Source of the DNA: Mesorhizobium loti CJ3sym
GTDB lineage: Bacteria; Pseudomonadota; Alphaproteobacteria; Rhizobiales; Rhizobiaceae
Assembly: GCF_000472785.1 (NCBI RefSeq)
Contig: NZ_AXAL01000041.1
Location: 1 to 36,363 of the forward strand
DNA: 36,363 nt
Direction: 5' to 3'
Of this stretch, positions 1-8,017 are shown piece by piece. Under the pieces are notes generated by a model. That model was not told the DNA's origin, did not search any database, and was given only the letters and a program-made list of their open reading frames with translations. Numbering within the stretch: position 1 is the stretch's first letter; the number at the start of each line of letters is the position of its first letter. The translations under genes were made by a program, and so were the position numbers.

Positions 1-228
1 CGCGGCATAGTCGCCTGTATCCCGTCCAAAGCCAACCGCAATCTGCCGATCCCGCACGACACCTTGCTCTACAAAAGCCGCCATAAGATCGAGAACATGT
101 TTGGCAGGCTCAAGGACTGGCGGCGCATCCACACACGCTATGACCGCTGCGCCCACACCTTCATGTCCGCGATCTGCATCGCTGCAACCGTAATCTTCTG
201 GCTCTGATCAATGAGTCCTGAGCCTAGA
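1..228 (+). mobile_element. IS5-type insertion sequence, 3' end (transposase C-terminus, partial at window edge)
   Basis: The first 207 bases are open in frame 1 and encode the last 68 residues of a DDE transposase. The segment KIENMFGRLKDWRRIHTRYD carries the glutamate of the DDE triad and the surrounding residues typical of IS5-family (IS427-like) transposases, followed by a short hydrophobic end and TGA at 205-207. The 5' part lies outside the window. The sequence from about 114 to 228 recurs, inverted, at 36269-36363, and identity stops at ..CTGAGCCTAGA, which places the element's right end near 228. The CTAG at the end fits the TNA-type target preference of this group. Product: transposase acting on the element's own ends. 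Confidence 0.85.
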
Positions 229-253
229 ACGACGGCGCCTCAGGGCTCGTTGA

Positions 254-541
254 TCAACCGCTTGATCTTCTTGCCTTGATATCCGCAGTCGTCGACCAGT
301 TTTTGGCAGGCCGGCGAGAGCGGTCCTTGCTTAGCGCCGCCGGGCGCGGCGTTCTGGCGAAGGCCATCGCCATGTCGCCGTTAGATTTCAGCGCAGCGGC
401 GATGTTCCCCTGATTGCCCAGTTCCGCCTGTAGCATCTGCAGTCTGGGAAGGCTGAATGATAGCGTCGGGCAGTCCATCAACCCGTCCATCGCCTCCGAA
501 ATCTGCTTCCTGATTTTATCGGCTTGGTGGCGGCTAGGCAC
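254..541 (-). CDS. Hypothetical protein, 95 aa, possibly truncated by the IS
   Basis: This is an open frame of 95 codons reading toward the left IS end. The first 80 residues have a plausible amphipathic, protein-like composition (MPSRHQADKIRKQISEAMDG then a Leu/Met-rich stretch), whereas the last dozen residues lie next to the IS junction and may be foreign. I recognise no family, signal peptide or membrane segment. There is no convincing ribosome binding site. The ORF ends only about 25 bp from the IS end, so the native C-terminus could have been lost by insertion. It may also be a chance ORF. Confidence 0.35.
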   Translation of the reverse strand: MPSRHQADKIRKQISEAMDGLMDCPTLSFSLPRLQMLQAELGNQGNIAAALKSNGDMAMAFARTPRPAALSKDRSRRPAKNWSTTADIKARRSSG

Positions 542-879
542 GGCACCGCAGCCATGACCATTTTAAGATCGCGGCAAGTGCGGCTTTCACTGCATGGTTC
601 CCCTATCCCGCAACGATAGTGTTGCACCCCTACACTGTCGCATCAGCCGGCTCAGGAATTGTGTTTGCGGCGGCGGCACAGGATGCGTGCTAGGTCTCAT
701 TGCGGCAATCCTGCGACGAAGAGTGCCGCAGTCTCCCTCGCCGCGCAAATGCTGCACGCGGCCGATCGGCAAGACTGCTGAGTGTATCGTTTTAACACAA
801 TCCCCAATTGGTAGACTCGCACGATGCACGGGCAGTTAATCCTTCCGGGCAAAGGAGGGCAGCGAACTGGGAGGAGACG
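542..879. other. Intergenic stretch without a supported gene
   Basis: Overlapping ORFs of about 80 codons exist on both strands, but they have atypical Cys/Arg-rich compositions, no ribosome binding sites and no recognisable motifs. I see no terminator, repeat or RNA gene here. Confidence 0.5.
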
Positions 880-1089
880 ATGCCTGTGCAAAAAGGCGAC
901 TATCGAACGAACAGAGCAGACTATGCCATTGCTGTGATGCATAGCCGAGCGACCGCTGACGACAGCGATCGCAACGAGTTGCTGGCAAGAAAAAAGAAAT
1001 CCCTTTGGCTAAAAGACCAGCGATCCGCGAGATTGTCGGCAAACCCGGCGGAAAGTTCGTCAGGACAGAAAACCAGACCGCGCGGTTAG
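880..1089 (+). CDS. Small hydrophilic hypothetical protein, 69 aa
   Basis: The ATG at 880 is preceded by a strong Shine-Dalgarno stretch, GGGAGGAGA (869-877), which decides the start over the longer reading from 808. The protein begins MPVQKGDYRTNRADYAIAVM and is highly charged and lysine/arginine-rich in its second half, with no signal peptide or membrane segment. A perfect 10-bp hairpin lies 20 bp after the stop, giving the gene its own transcription unit. I recognise no family; a nucleic-acid-binding role would be a guess from charge alone. Confidence 0.5.
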   Translation: MPVQKGDYRTNRADYAIAVMHSRATADDSDRNELLARKKKSLWLKDQRSARLSANPAESSSGQKTRPRG

Positions 1090-1109
1090 CCCGTCCGCAC
1101 CACGAGGAG

Positions 1110-1138
1110 GGCTCGCGTCCTCAGCAAAGACGCGAGCC
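1110..1138 (+). terminator. Perfect 10-bp hairpin, probable terminator
   Basis: GGCTCGCGTC (1110-1119) pairs perfectly with GACGCGAGCC (1129-1138) across a 9-nt loop, between the stop at 1089 and the next ATG at 1157. No T-tract follows, so termination strength is uncertain. Confidence 0.55.
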
Positions 1139-1156
1139 GACCAAGAGGACCCCGGG

Positions 1157-1801
1157 ATGCAAATACTTTGGCGCTTTCGCACTCAATGTTGGCTGGCCGT
1201 AGCCTTGGTCTTTGTGTGGCCGATGGCTTCGTACGCCGATGCCGACGGAGAGGCCCTGTCAGGCCAATATGACAGCCTGCTCGTTTCCGTCGTTGACGGT
1301 CAGGTTACCGGTGCCCTTCATGAAGACCGCATTGGAAACGGGACCGATGATGCACCGCAGTTCAGCTGCATCTTCATGCTCAAGGGAAAGCTCATCGGAG
1401 ATCATGCCGATATCGTGACGTGGGCGCCGGGCGACAAGGAGATCATCCACGGTAGCCTTGTGTTCAAAGAGGGCAGCGCGCTGCTGAAGCTTGATCAAAA
1501 CCAGGCGGGTTGTTCGATGACGTCCGGCGATATGGTGGATCAGCCTTATGAAGTGACAAAGACCTCCGAAGGTAGCGGATGGCTTGGTGTTGCGATGGTT
1601 TCCGCAGAGAAGGTGATTTTCCGTTCAGGACCGGGAGCAAAACCAGGGCGGACACCTTTCGTTTTGCGGTTCGATCCGGTCGTCGTCGTGGCGCGCAGCG
1701 GGAACTGGGTCAAGGCCTCCTATCTGGGCGGCGACAAGCCTGTGACGGGCTGGCTCGACCGTTCGGAACTCGACTTCAATCCGCCACCCGACCGGCAGTA
1801 A
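1157..1801 (+). CDS. Secreted protein with C-terminal SH3-like region, 214 aa
   Basis: The N-terminus is a Sec signal peptide: basic residues, the hydrophobic stretch WLAVALVFVWPMASYA, and probable cleavage after AYA-like residues near position 28. The mature part (about 185 residues) has two cysteines that could form a disulfide. Residues 140-210 (VIFRSGPGAK...GNWVKASYLGGDKPVTGWLDRSELDF) have the pattern of a bacterial SH3 (SH3b) domain: an R-x-GPG turn, then W-V-K and GWLDRSEL. The start is set by AAGAGGA about 8 nt upstream of the ATG at 1157. Periplasmic location is inferred; SH3b domains often bind peptidoglycan or proline-rich ligands, but the ligand here is unknown. Confidence 0.8.
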   Translation: MQILWRFRTQCWLAVALVFVWPMASYADADGEALSGQYDSLLVSVVDGQVTGALHEDRIGNGTDDAPQFSCIFMLKGKLIGDHADIVTWAPGDKEIIHGSLVFKEGSALLKLDQNQAGCSMTSGDMVDQPYEVTKTSEGSGWLGVAMVSAEKVIFRSGPGAKPGRTPFVLRFDPVVVVARSGNWVKASYLGGDKPVTGWLDRSELDFNPPPDRQ

Positions 1802-1869
1802 CGGTTTGCATCGATCATGCCGAATGACGACCTTCATGGCGAGGCGAAGGCAGCTCCCGGTTTCCGCTG

Positions 1870-2125
1870 GGAAATGGGCTTCGAGGTCACAGGCCTGAGA
1901 ACGAGATGCAACCGTCGCCGGCTTCCAGCGTCCGAACGGACGATGAGATGAACGAAATATGGAATGCTTCGGCGATGATGCAGCCGTCATGATGAGCGCG
2001 GTGTGCACTGTGTGAATGTAGTGGTTGGTCGCTGTCTTCGGGAATGACCAACCAAGGCGGCGATCGTCGCCTCGGTGAATCCAAGGTCATTGGCGATACT
2101 AGCGAACCGTACCGCAGGACATGGG
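1870..2125 (-). pseudogene. Tyrosine recombinase (integrase) C-terminal relic
   Basis: On the minus strand, the frame ending near 2060 reads FASIANDLGFTEATIAALVG-H-S. After a one-base shift at about 2040 it continues KTATNHYIHTVHTALIMTAA. Together they match the C-terminal catalytic region of phage/island integrases: the LxH-G-H box (here LVGH) followed by the nucleophile tyrosine in HYIHT. A second shift follows at about 1985. The N-terminal and arm-binding domains are absent. The relic is non-functional as read. Its position beside the left IS copy suggests an old integrated element whose integrase has decayed. Boundaries are approximate. Confidence 0.7.
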
Positions 2126-2249
2126 CGTGATGCCGGCCAGCCTTTGTTCAAGTTGGCTCATTCAACGGTTAAAACGTGAATTTTCTGGATAACCGAGTGG
2201 GTCTACCATTGGCCAGTGTCGAAACACAAAGCGGGATACAGGCGAGTTG

Positions 2250-2534
2250 ATGACGGAGCCCACCGAGAAACCGTCTTCGTCATTCTGGTCGCGAGCGCGG
2301 CGCGATGCGTATGGCTCCCTTGTGACCGTCGGATCAATCATCTTTGCATTCTCGGTCGGTGGGATGATCTATGCCTTGATCGTCGCTGGGCGCATTCCTG
2401 TTCTCTTCGTTCTTGTTGCGCTTGCCAGCGCGGGTGCGGTTTTGCTGGGCCATCGAAATGGGGGTCACTTTCTGGATACGATGAACGACGATGGCGAATT
2501 TCCCGAAGAGAGGGGGCCGTGGCGTTGGTTTTGA
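2250..2534 (+). CDS. Small membrane protein with two TM segments, 94 aa
   Basis: The frame opens at TTG 2247 or ATG 2250; I take the ATG. Residues of about 24-46 (SLVTVGSIIFAFSVGGMIYA) and 48-66 (IPVLFVLVALASAGAVLLG) form two hydrophobic helices. They are flanked by an N-terminal cytoplasmic-looking charged segment (EKPSSSFWSRARRD) and an acidic tail ending PEERGPWRWF. This is a typical two-helix inner-membrane hypothetical. There is no enzymatic motif. The upstream SD is weak (GGCGAG). No partner is evident, since the next reading frame downstream is a relic. Confidence 0.65.
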   Translation: MTEPTEKPSSSFWSRARRDAYGSLVTVGSIIFAFSVGGMIYALIVAGRIPVLFVLVALASAGAVLLGHRNGGHFLDTMNDDGEFPEERGPWRWF

Positions 2535-2568
2535 GATGCGCAAGCAGGGCCGGAGCGAATAATCCGCT

Positions 2569-2836
2569 GACGGCGTCAATCTGGACGTCGAAAACGACAG
2601 CGGCAATGTCTCCAATCCCCAGGTTGTCAAAATGCGTCGGATCCCCGCCTGCTTCGGCGACTGGCGCATGTGGAGGATCGCGCTGGTAAACGGCATGACG
2701 CCGCCTCTCAAGTCCGATGTCGACAGGCACACTTGCACGTTGGAAGGACAGGACCTGCACCGAAGAATTGACGACATGCGACTTCAACGGTGACACGCCA
2801 TGGTCGCCGCCCGCACCGCTGCCGCCAGGACAATAG
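2569..2836 (+). pseudogene. Frameshifted remnant of an unknown protein
   Basis: From 2569 one frame reads coding-like sequence (VNLDVENDSGNVSNPQ..., later PLKSDVDRHTCTLEG). At about 2752 the coding signal passes to the next frame, which ends TCTEELTTCDFNGD, then a proline-rich tail, TAG at 2834-2836. The N-terminus is missing because an in-frame stop lies at 2560. The three cysteines and Asp/Asn-rich text suggest an extracytoplasmic protein. I do not recognise the family. The relic sits directly upstream of an intact secreted-protein gene and may be the eroded first member of that cluster. Confidence 0.45.
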
Positions 2837-2861
2837 GCAGCAGGATCCTAGGAGGCACCTT

Positions 2862-3638
2862 ATGCATGCGACGCTCAAATCGGTCTATCACTTGCTATTG
2901 AGCCATCGACGGGTTGGACAATTGATCGGTGCGGCGCTCATGGCTGGCGTTGTCACTCCGACGATCGCGGATGAGCCGCGCCATCTCGATGCGCAGGCTG
3001 TCATGACGTTGAAAGAAGCGCGGACGTTGTGCGCGGCGGCGCTGGTCGAATCCGGCGTGCGCTGCACCGTCGGCAAGTTCGGCCGCGTTGGAGCGGTCGC
3101 CGGCCACAAATTCTCCTATGCCCGCTACAACTTAGAGCCGGCGCCTGGCGATCAGATTCAAACGCTTCCCTATTCCCGGGTCATTGTCTTTGAAAGCGCG
3201 ACGCGCGCGATGCTTCGCCCAATCCTGATCTCGAGCGACGACGCGGCTTTCGAATACGATAGACCGGAAATCCTTCGCTCCGCCGGACGGATTGTCTTGC
3301 ATATTCCTGCGGCGGAAGATGGCACCGGCTTTTTCAATCGCGAGCTTCTCTACGTATGGGAGAAGGGCGGATGGCACGACGTCGATGTCACGAGCTGGCT
3401 CGACGAGATCCAGCACAGGTTGTCGCCTGGTCTCGGAGCGTTGAAGGGCATTTTTCCGAACTATGCGACGATGAAGGCCGGGACGCCTATCTGGCATGCC
3501 GTCGCCGATTCAAACCCCTGTCCGACGGCTGGTCATGCCGACATTTCACTCGCATGGTCCGGCGATCGGATTGTCCTGACAAGTCTGCACATCAACACGT
3601 CGAAAAAAGCCTTGAATGACCAAGGCTGCTTCGAATAA
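2862..3638 (+). CDS. Exported hypothetical protein, 258 aa
   Basis: I choose the ATG at 2862 because AGGAGG (2850-2855) sits at ideal spacing, rather than the longer reading from 2790. The N-terminus is an extended signal peptide (basic start, hydrophobic LIGAALMAGVVTPTIA, cleavage before DEPRH). The mature protein of about 220 residues has four or five cysteines and mixed alpha/beta composition, with no catalytic motif that I recognise. The gene is followed after 14 bp by another exported protein (3653), so they are probably co-transcribed. The function is unknown and a periplasmic location is inferred. Confidence 0.75.
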   Translation: MHATLKSVYHLLLSHRRVGQLIGAALMAGVVTPTIADEPRHLDAQAVMTLKEARTLCAAALVESGVRCTVGKFGRVGAVAGHKFSYARYNLEPAPGDQIQTLPYSRVIVFESATRAMLRPILISSDDAAFEYDRPEILRSAGRIVLHIPAAEDGTGFFNRELLYVWEKGGWHDVDVTSWLDEIQHRLSPGLGALKGIFPNYATMKAGTPIWHAVADSNPCPTAGHADISLAWSGDRIVLTSLHINTSKKALNDQGCFE

Positions 3639-3652
3639 CAAGGCGGTCAATC

Positions 3653-4135
3653 ATGAAAATGGGAACAACATCGGTCACCGTTGCCTTGATATCTTGTCTG
3701 CTAGGAACAGGGGTCGCTTTTGCGATCGACGACCCGATGAACGCGCACATGGGGCCAAATATCGACGATACAGCCTGCTTCACACGAAGCTACCCGTCTG
3801 AATTTCTGGCACGTCACACAGGGCAGCACGTGAACCAGGTCGAGGCTTCTTTCTATGTCGGCAAGAGCGGTGCCGACACTGGCCGTTGGTACTGGATGAG
3901 CCTGCGTGAAAAAGGTCAGACATCCCCAACGTATGCCTCAGGCGGGTGCTCATGGGTCGAAGAGTATGATCGTGCGCCAGACAACCCTTCGCGCAAGAAG
4001 CTTTGGGAGGGCGATGCCTGCAACGTTAGTGTCGGACTCAACGATAGCGATCAACCGAATAAACCAGACGATCTCAAGCTCAAAATCGCCAAGGACGGAC
4101 AGTCGGTTACCATTCACACCGGGAACTACGTGTAG
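3653..4135 (+). CDS. Exported hypothetical protein, 160 aa
   Basis: It starts 14 bp after the previous stop, behind the weak SD AAGGCGG, so it is likely in the same operon. The signal peptide is clear: MKMG, hydrophobic VTVALISCLLGTGVAFA, cleavage before IDDP. The mature part is about 136 residues and Trp/Tyr/Asp-rich, with four cysteines spaced as if for two disulfides (ACF, GGCSW, GDACN). No family is recognised. The frame ends IAKDGQSVTIHTGNYV and no terminator is evident before the minus-strand debris that follows. Confidence 0.75.
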   Translation: MKMGTTSVTVALISCLLGTGVAFAIDDPMNAHMGPNIDDTACFTRSYPSEFLARHTGQHVNQVEASFYVGKSGADTGRWYWMSLREKGQTSPTYASGGCSWVEEYDRAPDNPSRKKLWEGDACNVSVGLNDSDQPNKPDDLKLKIAKDGQSVTIHTGNYV

Positions 4136-4308
4136 GTCCTCACAGGCGGTCCTGGCCATTGGAAAAGGAAGCGCCTCGACCTTGGGCGGGAAGACCGCGG
4201 TTTCCGCCTTCAACGCGTGGATGCCTCAATTTGCCAGCCGCGCAACGCGGGACTGGACACTTTGGACTGAAGGGTTTCGTGCTACGCGTCGTCGCCGCGG
4301 CTATTGTC

Positions 4309-4480
4309 TTAGAAGTCGACGATGCAAGAGCATGCCTGCTTGAGCGTGGCGACGATATCCCCGTGCCGGTCTCTGACAACTCGCTTAGCTCGACTTCCGG
4401 AATGCCGAGTAGCTTGGCGCCGCAGCTAATGATTGTTTCCGCGAGCAGGAATGACCTTGGGATGATGGCTTGATAGGTCA
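4309..4480 (-). pseudogene. Frameshifted fragment of an unrecognised protein
   Basis: On the minus strand, one frame gives YQAIIPRSFLLAETIISCGA then KLLGIPEVELSEL. A one-base shift at about 4378 gives RDRHGDIVATLKQACSCIVD followed by TAA at 4309-4311. The two halves join smoothly, which argues for a real, decayed gene rather than chance. No start codon or upstream domain remains. It lies just downstream of the YhaN-like gene, in the same direction. The rest of 4136-4546 holds no supportable gene. Confidence 0.4.
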
Positions 4481-4546
4481 ACGCCGCGACGCAAGCGTCT
4501 TGCCTCCAAGGACGTTTCCGTCGTCCAGGACAACAGACATGCGCAA

Positions 4547-7500
4547 CTATCCGAGCTCGTGGATCGCTACGCCCGGAACGACGGTCTTGGCGATCTCGCA
4601 CAGGTGCTGGTGATGCGTCAGGTAGATTACCTGTCCTGCACGCCCCATCTCACCAAACAACCGAAAAACCTCCTCGGATCGGAAATGGTCGAAGGTTTCC
4701 ATGATGTCGTCGGCGATGAACGGGACCGAGGGCCGAAACTGGGCGAACTCGTAATATCCGGCAAGCCTGAGTGCCAGATAAAGCTGAAAACGCGCGCCCT
4801 TTGACAGGGCCTCAGTGACCTTGGATTGCCCGTCGCGCTGCAATGCGATGAGGACTTCGCCACCCTTCACCGGTTGAGTTGTCAGGCCAGAATATTGACC
4901 GCGCGTCATCAAGGCGAAAGCGTCGGATGCCCGCGCCATCATTCCTGAGCGATGACGTTCGCGGTAGGTGCGAAGCGCATTTGCGGCCGACATTATTCCA
5001 AGTTTCAGTTCGATGTATCGGACGGCCTTCTCCTCGATCTCCAGGAGGACCGTACGGCGTTCTGCATCGATGCGGGCGACCGCGCTGTCGCCGCCAATTG
5101 CATCAAGCTTGTCGGCTGCTCGCGTTTGCCGGACGAGTTGCTGCTGGATCGTGCTGTCGAGATCGTGAAGCCGTTGCTCGGTTTCCGCCTTCTCGACCGT
5201 GAGGCTGTTGAGATCCAGTGCATCCAGCATCGAACGCGCTTTCTCAAATCCTACCACCCCGAGGTCAGCCGAAATCTGCTCTTCGAGTCCGGCTATCGCA
5301 GTGCGCAATCGATCCCTGTCGCGCAGAAGCTCGTCGCGTTCCACGACTTCGGAAAGGGTGGTCACACCAAAGGCGCTCAGGACCTCCGTCTTGCGCCGCT
5401 CATGTGCAGACATCTCCGTATTGAGGATATCGCGAGCATCCTGCAGGCGCTGCAAATCATTGAGGAGGGTTGCCTTCGCTTCTTGGGAGCGCTCGGCGCG
5501 CTCCAGTCGCTCTGCAAGCCTGATCGCCAATTGTTCGGGATCGTCGTTGTTTTCTGCTTCGCTCGCTTCGGCAGCCACCTTGGTGACTTCGGCAAGAAAG
5601 GTGTCTCTGTCGACCTCCATCTTCTCGATGCGGAGCTGCATGGCATCCCGCTCCTGGAGGCTTCTCGACAGTTCCGACAATTGCTCGAGAACGCTGCCGA
5701 CACCGGCCGCCGAAAGCCCACCTTCGAGCCAGGTCCCCTTGAGTGCGTCGGCGATGCCGGCCAACCAGTCTTCCTCACGGCGCTCCGCCACGTCAACGTC
5801 CCGGCGCCTGGCCGCCAATTCTTCCTCCCTGGCGCCGACGGTTTTCAGGACCTCGGCATGCTCGGCGTCCACTCTGCGCTGCCGGTCGAGAAATAGCTCC
5901 GCGACCGCCACGACCGCCTCCACACTGTCGCCGACATCCGCGGCGATGCCGACGCTCGCCATCGCCGTGCTCAGTTCCAGACGTATCTGTTCGCCCTCAT
6001 CGGCCGACCGTCCCGCCTTCTTGCGGGCAAGCTCGACCTGCTCCCAAGCCTCGAGTGCCGCGGCACGCGCAGAGACATGGGCCTCGATGCGTTCAATCAG
6101 GTGCTCGAGCGACACTTCCTGGCATTCTCCGAGCAAGTCTTTTGTCACCGTCCGCATTTCCGCCAGGGCGGGATGGACGTCCGCATCGATGCGCGCGAGG
6201 TCTTCGCGCACGCGCAAAAGGTAGGCTTCGGCTTCAACAAGGTCGCGCGTTGTTGCGCGGATTTCCGCGAGTTTCGATGCGCTGGCCAGCCGGTCGGCGC
6301 CCGCACTGTCGTCGCGGGCCAATTCATAAGCGAAATCATCCGCCGTCTCGGCGGTCAACGCGCTTCGATGCCTTGTCCACGCCTCGCCTCGGGCATGCCG
6401 GATGGCTGCGGCGCTTTCATCGTCTTCGACATCGACCGAGGCGCGAAGCGTGCCGAGACGTGACGCGAGCTCATCGTGGTTGCGCCCATAATCTGCAAAA
6501 CGTCCGGAGAGGACGGCCCTGTTTCGACCCAGTTCCGCGGCGAATGTTTTCCAGGTGCCAACCTGGCTGACGCTCGGAACCGACAGCCTGGACAGCGCCC
6601 TTGCGTCTCCGGACCATGGATGTAGAGCCTCTAGTGCCGCCTCCCAGCGAATTGCGCCGGCATCCTGCGCCTCATGTGCCGCCTTGATCTCTCCAGGATG
6701 TCCGCTTGACCTGGCCTTGGACAAGGCTGCGCTGAGTCTTGCCCTTGCGGGTTCGGGCACCGCCCTTTCCTCACTCACTCGTTCTCGTGCAGTCTGGAGC
6801 GCATCGAGCGCTGCGGCTGCCTCATCGCGGGCGACCCGCAGGCTGGTCGCTATCCCCGAGCGCTGCTCGACCATGCTGCGCACTGCGCCAACCGTGGCGG
6901 CGGGCAGAAGCAATGCGGCAGGATCTCGCTCGGATGACCGTCCAAGTGCTGCAAGGCAGACCGCCACGGCGTTGTTGAGGATTTGCAGGTCGGTCCTGCG
7001 ATTGGGCAGGTCGAGGCCTGCCGCGCCATGGCGCAGCTTGCCTTGCGCCAGGCCGCGAACGCGTTCGGAAATCGCAAGGATGACCGCATCGACATCGACC
7101 GATGCGATTCTTCCCCTCACGCGATCGAGCTCATGGGCGCTGGCGGAGAGTCGTGTTCTGAGGCTCGCATCGCTCTCGATCATGTCGGCGAAACTGCCCG
7201 TCCAGGTCCGGGCTGGTGAGACGGTGTCGGGCAACTCAGCCAGTTGAGCTGACTTGCGCCTGACGTCAGCGAGCACCGGTATCGCTCGAAGATATTTCGC
7301 CATGGTCTCCAGCCGAGCCGACAGCGACGATCGCTCGGCAATGCTGCGGTCATATTTCTCAGTCGCGTCTATTCGTTCGGCTTCGAGGGTCTCGAACGTC
7401 GACGCTAGGGTGTCGATCGCATCCCTCCCAGCCTTAAGTTCGCCAAGCCGCTTCTTGAGCAGCGCAAGTTCGGTGCCGTGGGCCTGCTTGCGGTAGAGTC

Positions 7501-8017
7501 CGTCTGCTTCCGCCTCGAGCGCACCCAATGTGTCGCTCGCGTGCCCGAGGCCAGCGCTGGCGGTGAACAGCAGTTTGCCGAGGTCGCCACGCGACTCCAG
7601 GATCGACTTTCCGCCTGCTTCGAGTGTCTCGTCATCGAGCGAGAACATGGTGGTGTAAGCGTCACGGGAAAGGCCGGCGAGATGCGCTGATATCGCCACT
7701 TCGCTCACCGGTTGCCCCTTCGCATCCAACAACGAGTTGTTGCGCTGCTTCGTGCGCGTGAACGCATGCTCGGCGCCATCGAATTCGAGCACGGCGCCGA
7801 TCCGCATGGCGCTGTACTCATGTAGGAAATTGTAGCGGCTGCGCTCCTCGATGCCGAAGAGCAGATCTAGATAGCCTGCAAGTGACGTCGACTTGCCGGC
7901 CTCGTTCAGGCCGAAGACGATATGCAGATCCGGCCCCGATTGCGGCTTCGGTCCGAAGTCGATCATGGCATCGGTGAACTTGCCATAACGGATGAGGTCA
8001 AGGCGCCGCAGCCTCAT
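4547..8017 (-). CDS. YhaN-like SMC/Rad50-type ATPase (SbcC-like), 1156 aa
   Basis: The N-terminus carries the Rad50/SbcC ATPase lobe: MRLRRLDLIRYGKF, then Walker A FGLNEAGKST at about 35-44. The middle of about 800 residues is charged and heptad-like (coiled coil). The C-terminal lobe has the signature LSKGARFQLYLALRLAG, Walker B VPFIADDIMETFD and the H-loop YLTHHQH. The length fits YhaN, the ATPase partner of the YhaO nuclease. The complex is expected to process DNA ends, by analogy with SbcCD/Mre11-Rad50. Its ATG overlaps the stop of the upstream nuclease gene by four bases (ATGA), which implies translational coupling. The Walker B first acidic residue is the D of ADD, with a less hydrophobic lead-in than usual. 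The frame is intact throughout. Confidence 0.92.
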   Translation of the reverse strand: MRLRRLDLIRYGKFTDAMIDFGPKPQSGPDLHIVFGLNEAGKSTSLAGYLDLLFGIEERSRYNFLHEYSAMRIGAVLEFDGAEHAFTRTKQRNNSLLDAKGQPVSEVAISAHLAGLSRDAYTTMFSLDDETLEAGGKSILESRGDLGKLLFTASAGLGHASDTLGALEAEADGLYRKQAHGTELALLKKRLGELKAGRDAIDTLASTFETLEAERIDATEKYDRSIAERSSLSARLETMAKYLRAIPVLADVRRKSAQLAELPDTVSPARTWTGSFADMIESDASLRTRLSASAHELDRVRGRIASVDVDAVILAISERVRGLAQGKLRHGAAGLDLPNRRTDLQILNNAVAVCLAALGRSSERDPAALLLPAATVGAVRSMVEQRSGIATSLRVARDEAAAALDALQTARERVSEERAVPEPARARLSAALSKARSSGHPGEIKAAHEAQDAGAIRWEAALEALHPWSGDARALSRLSVPSVSQVGTWKTFAAELGRNRAVLSGRFADYGRNHDELASRLGTLRASVDVEDDESAAAIRHARGEAWTRHRSALTAETADDFAYELARDDSAGADRLASASKLAEIRATTRDLVEAEAYLLRVREDLARIDADVHPALAEMRTVTKDLLGECQEVSLEHLIERIEAHVSARAAALEAWEQVELARKKAGRSADEGEQIRLELSTAMASVGIAADVGDSVEAVVAVAELFLDRQRRVDAEHAEVLKTVGAREEELAARRRDVDVAERREEDWLAGIADALKGTWLEGGLSAAGVGSVLEQLSELSRSLQERDAMQLRIEKMEVDRDTFLAEVTKVAAEASEAENNDDPEQLAIRLAERLERAERSQEAKATLLNDLQRLQDARDILNTEMSAHERRKTEVLSAFGVTTLSEVVERDELLRDRDRLRTAIAGLEEQISADLGVVGFEKARSMLDALDLNSLTVEKAETEQRLHDLDSTIQQQLVRQTRAADKLDAIGGDSAVARIDAERRTVLLEIEEKAVRYIELKLGIMSAANALRTYRERHRSGMMARASDAFALMTRGQYSGLTTQPVKGGEVLIALQRDGQSKVTEALSKGARFQLYLALRLAGYYEFAQFRPSVPFIADDIMETFDHFRSEEVFRLFGEMGRAGQVIYLTHHQHLCEIAKTVVPGVAIHELG

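Noticed and set aside
594..942. Four overlapping ORFs of about 80 codons on both strands
   Set aside because: Cys/Arg-rich composition, no SD, no motif, mutually overlapping.
4952..7247. Long plus-strand ORFs (up to 341 codons) opposite the YhaN-like gene
   Set aside because: Ser/Arg/Ala-rich shadow translations of a high-GC coding strand; no motifs or ribosome sites.
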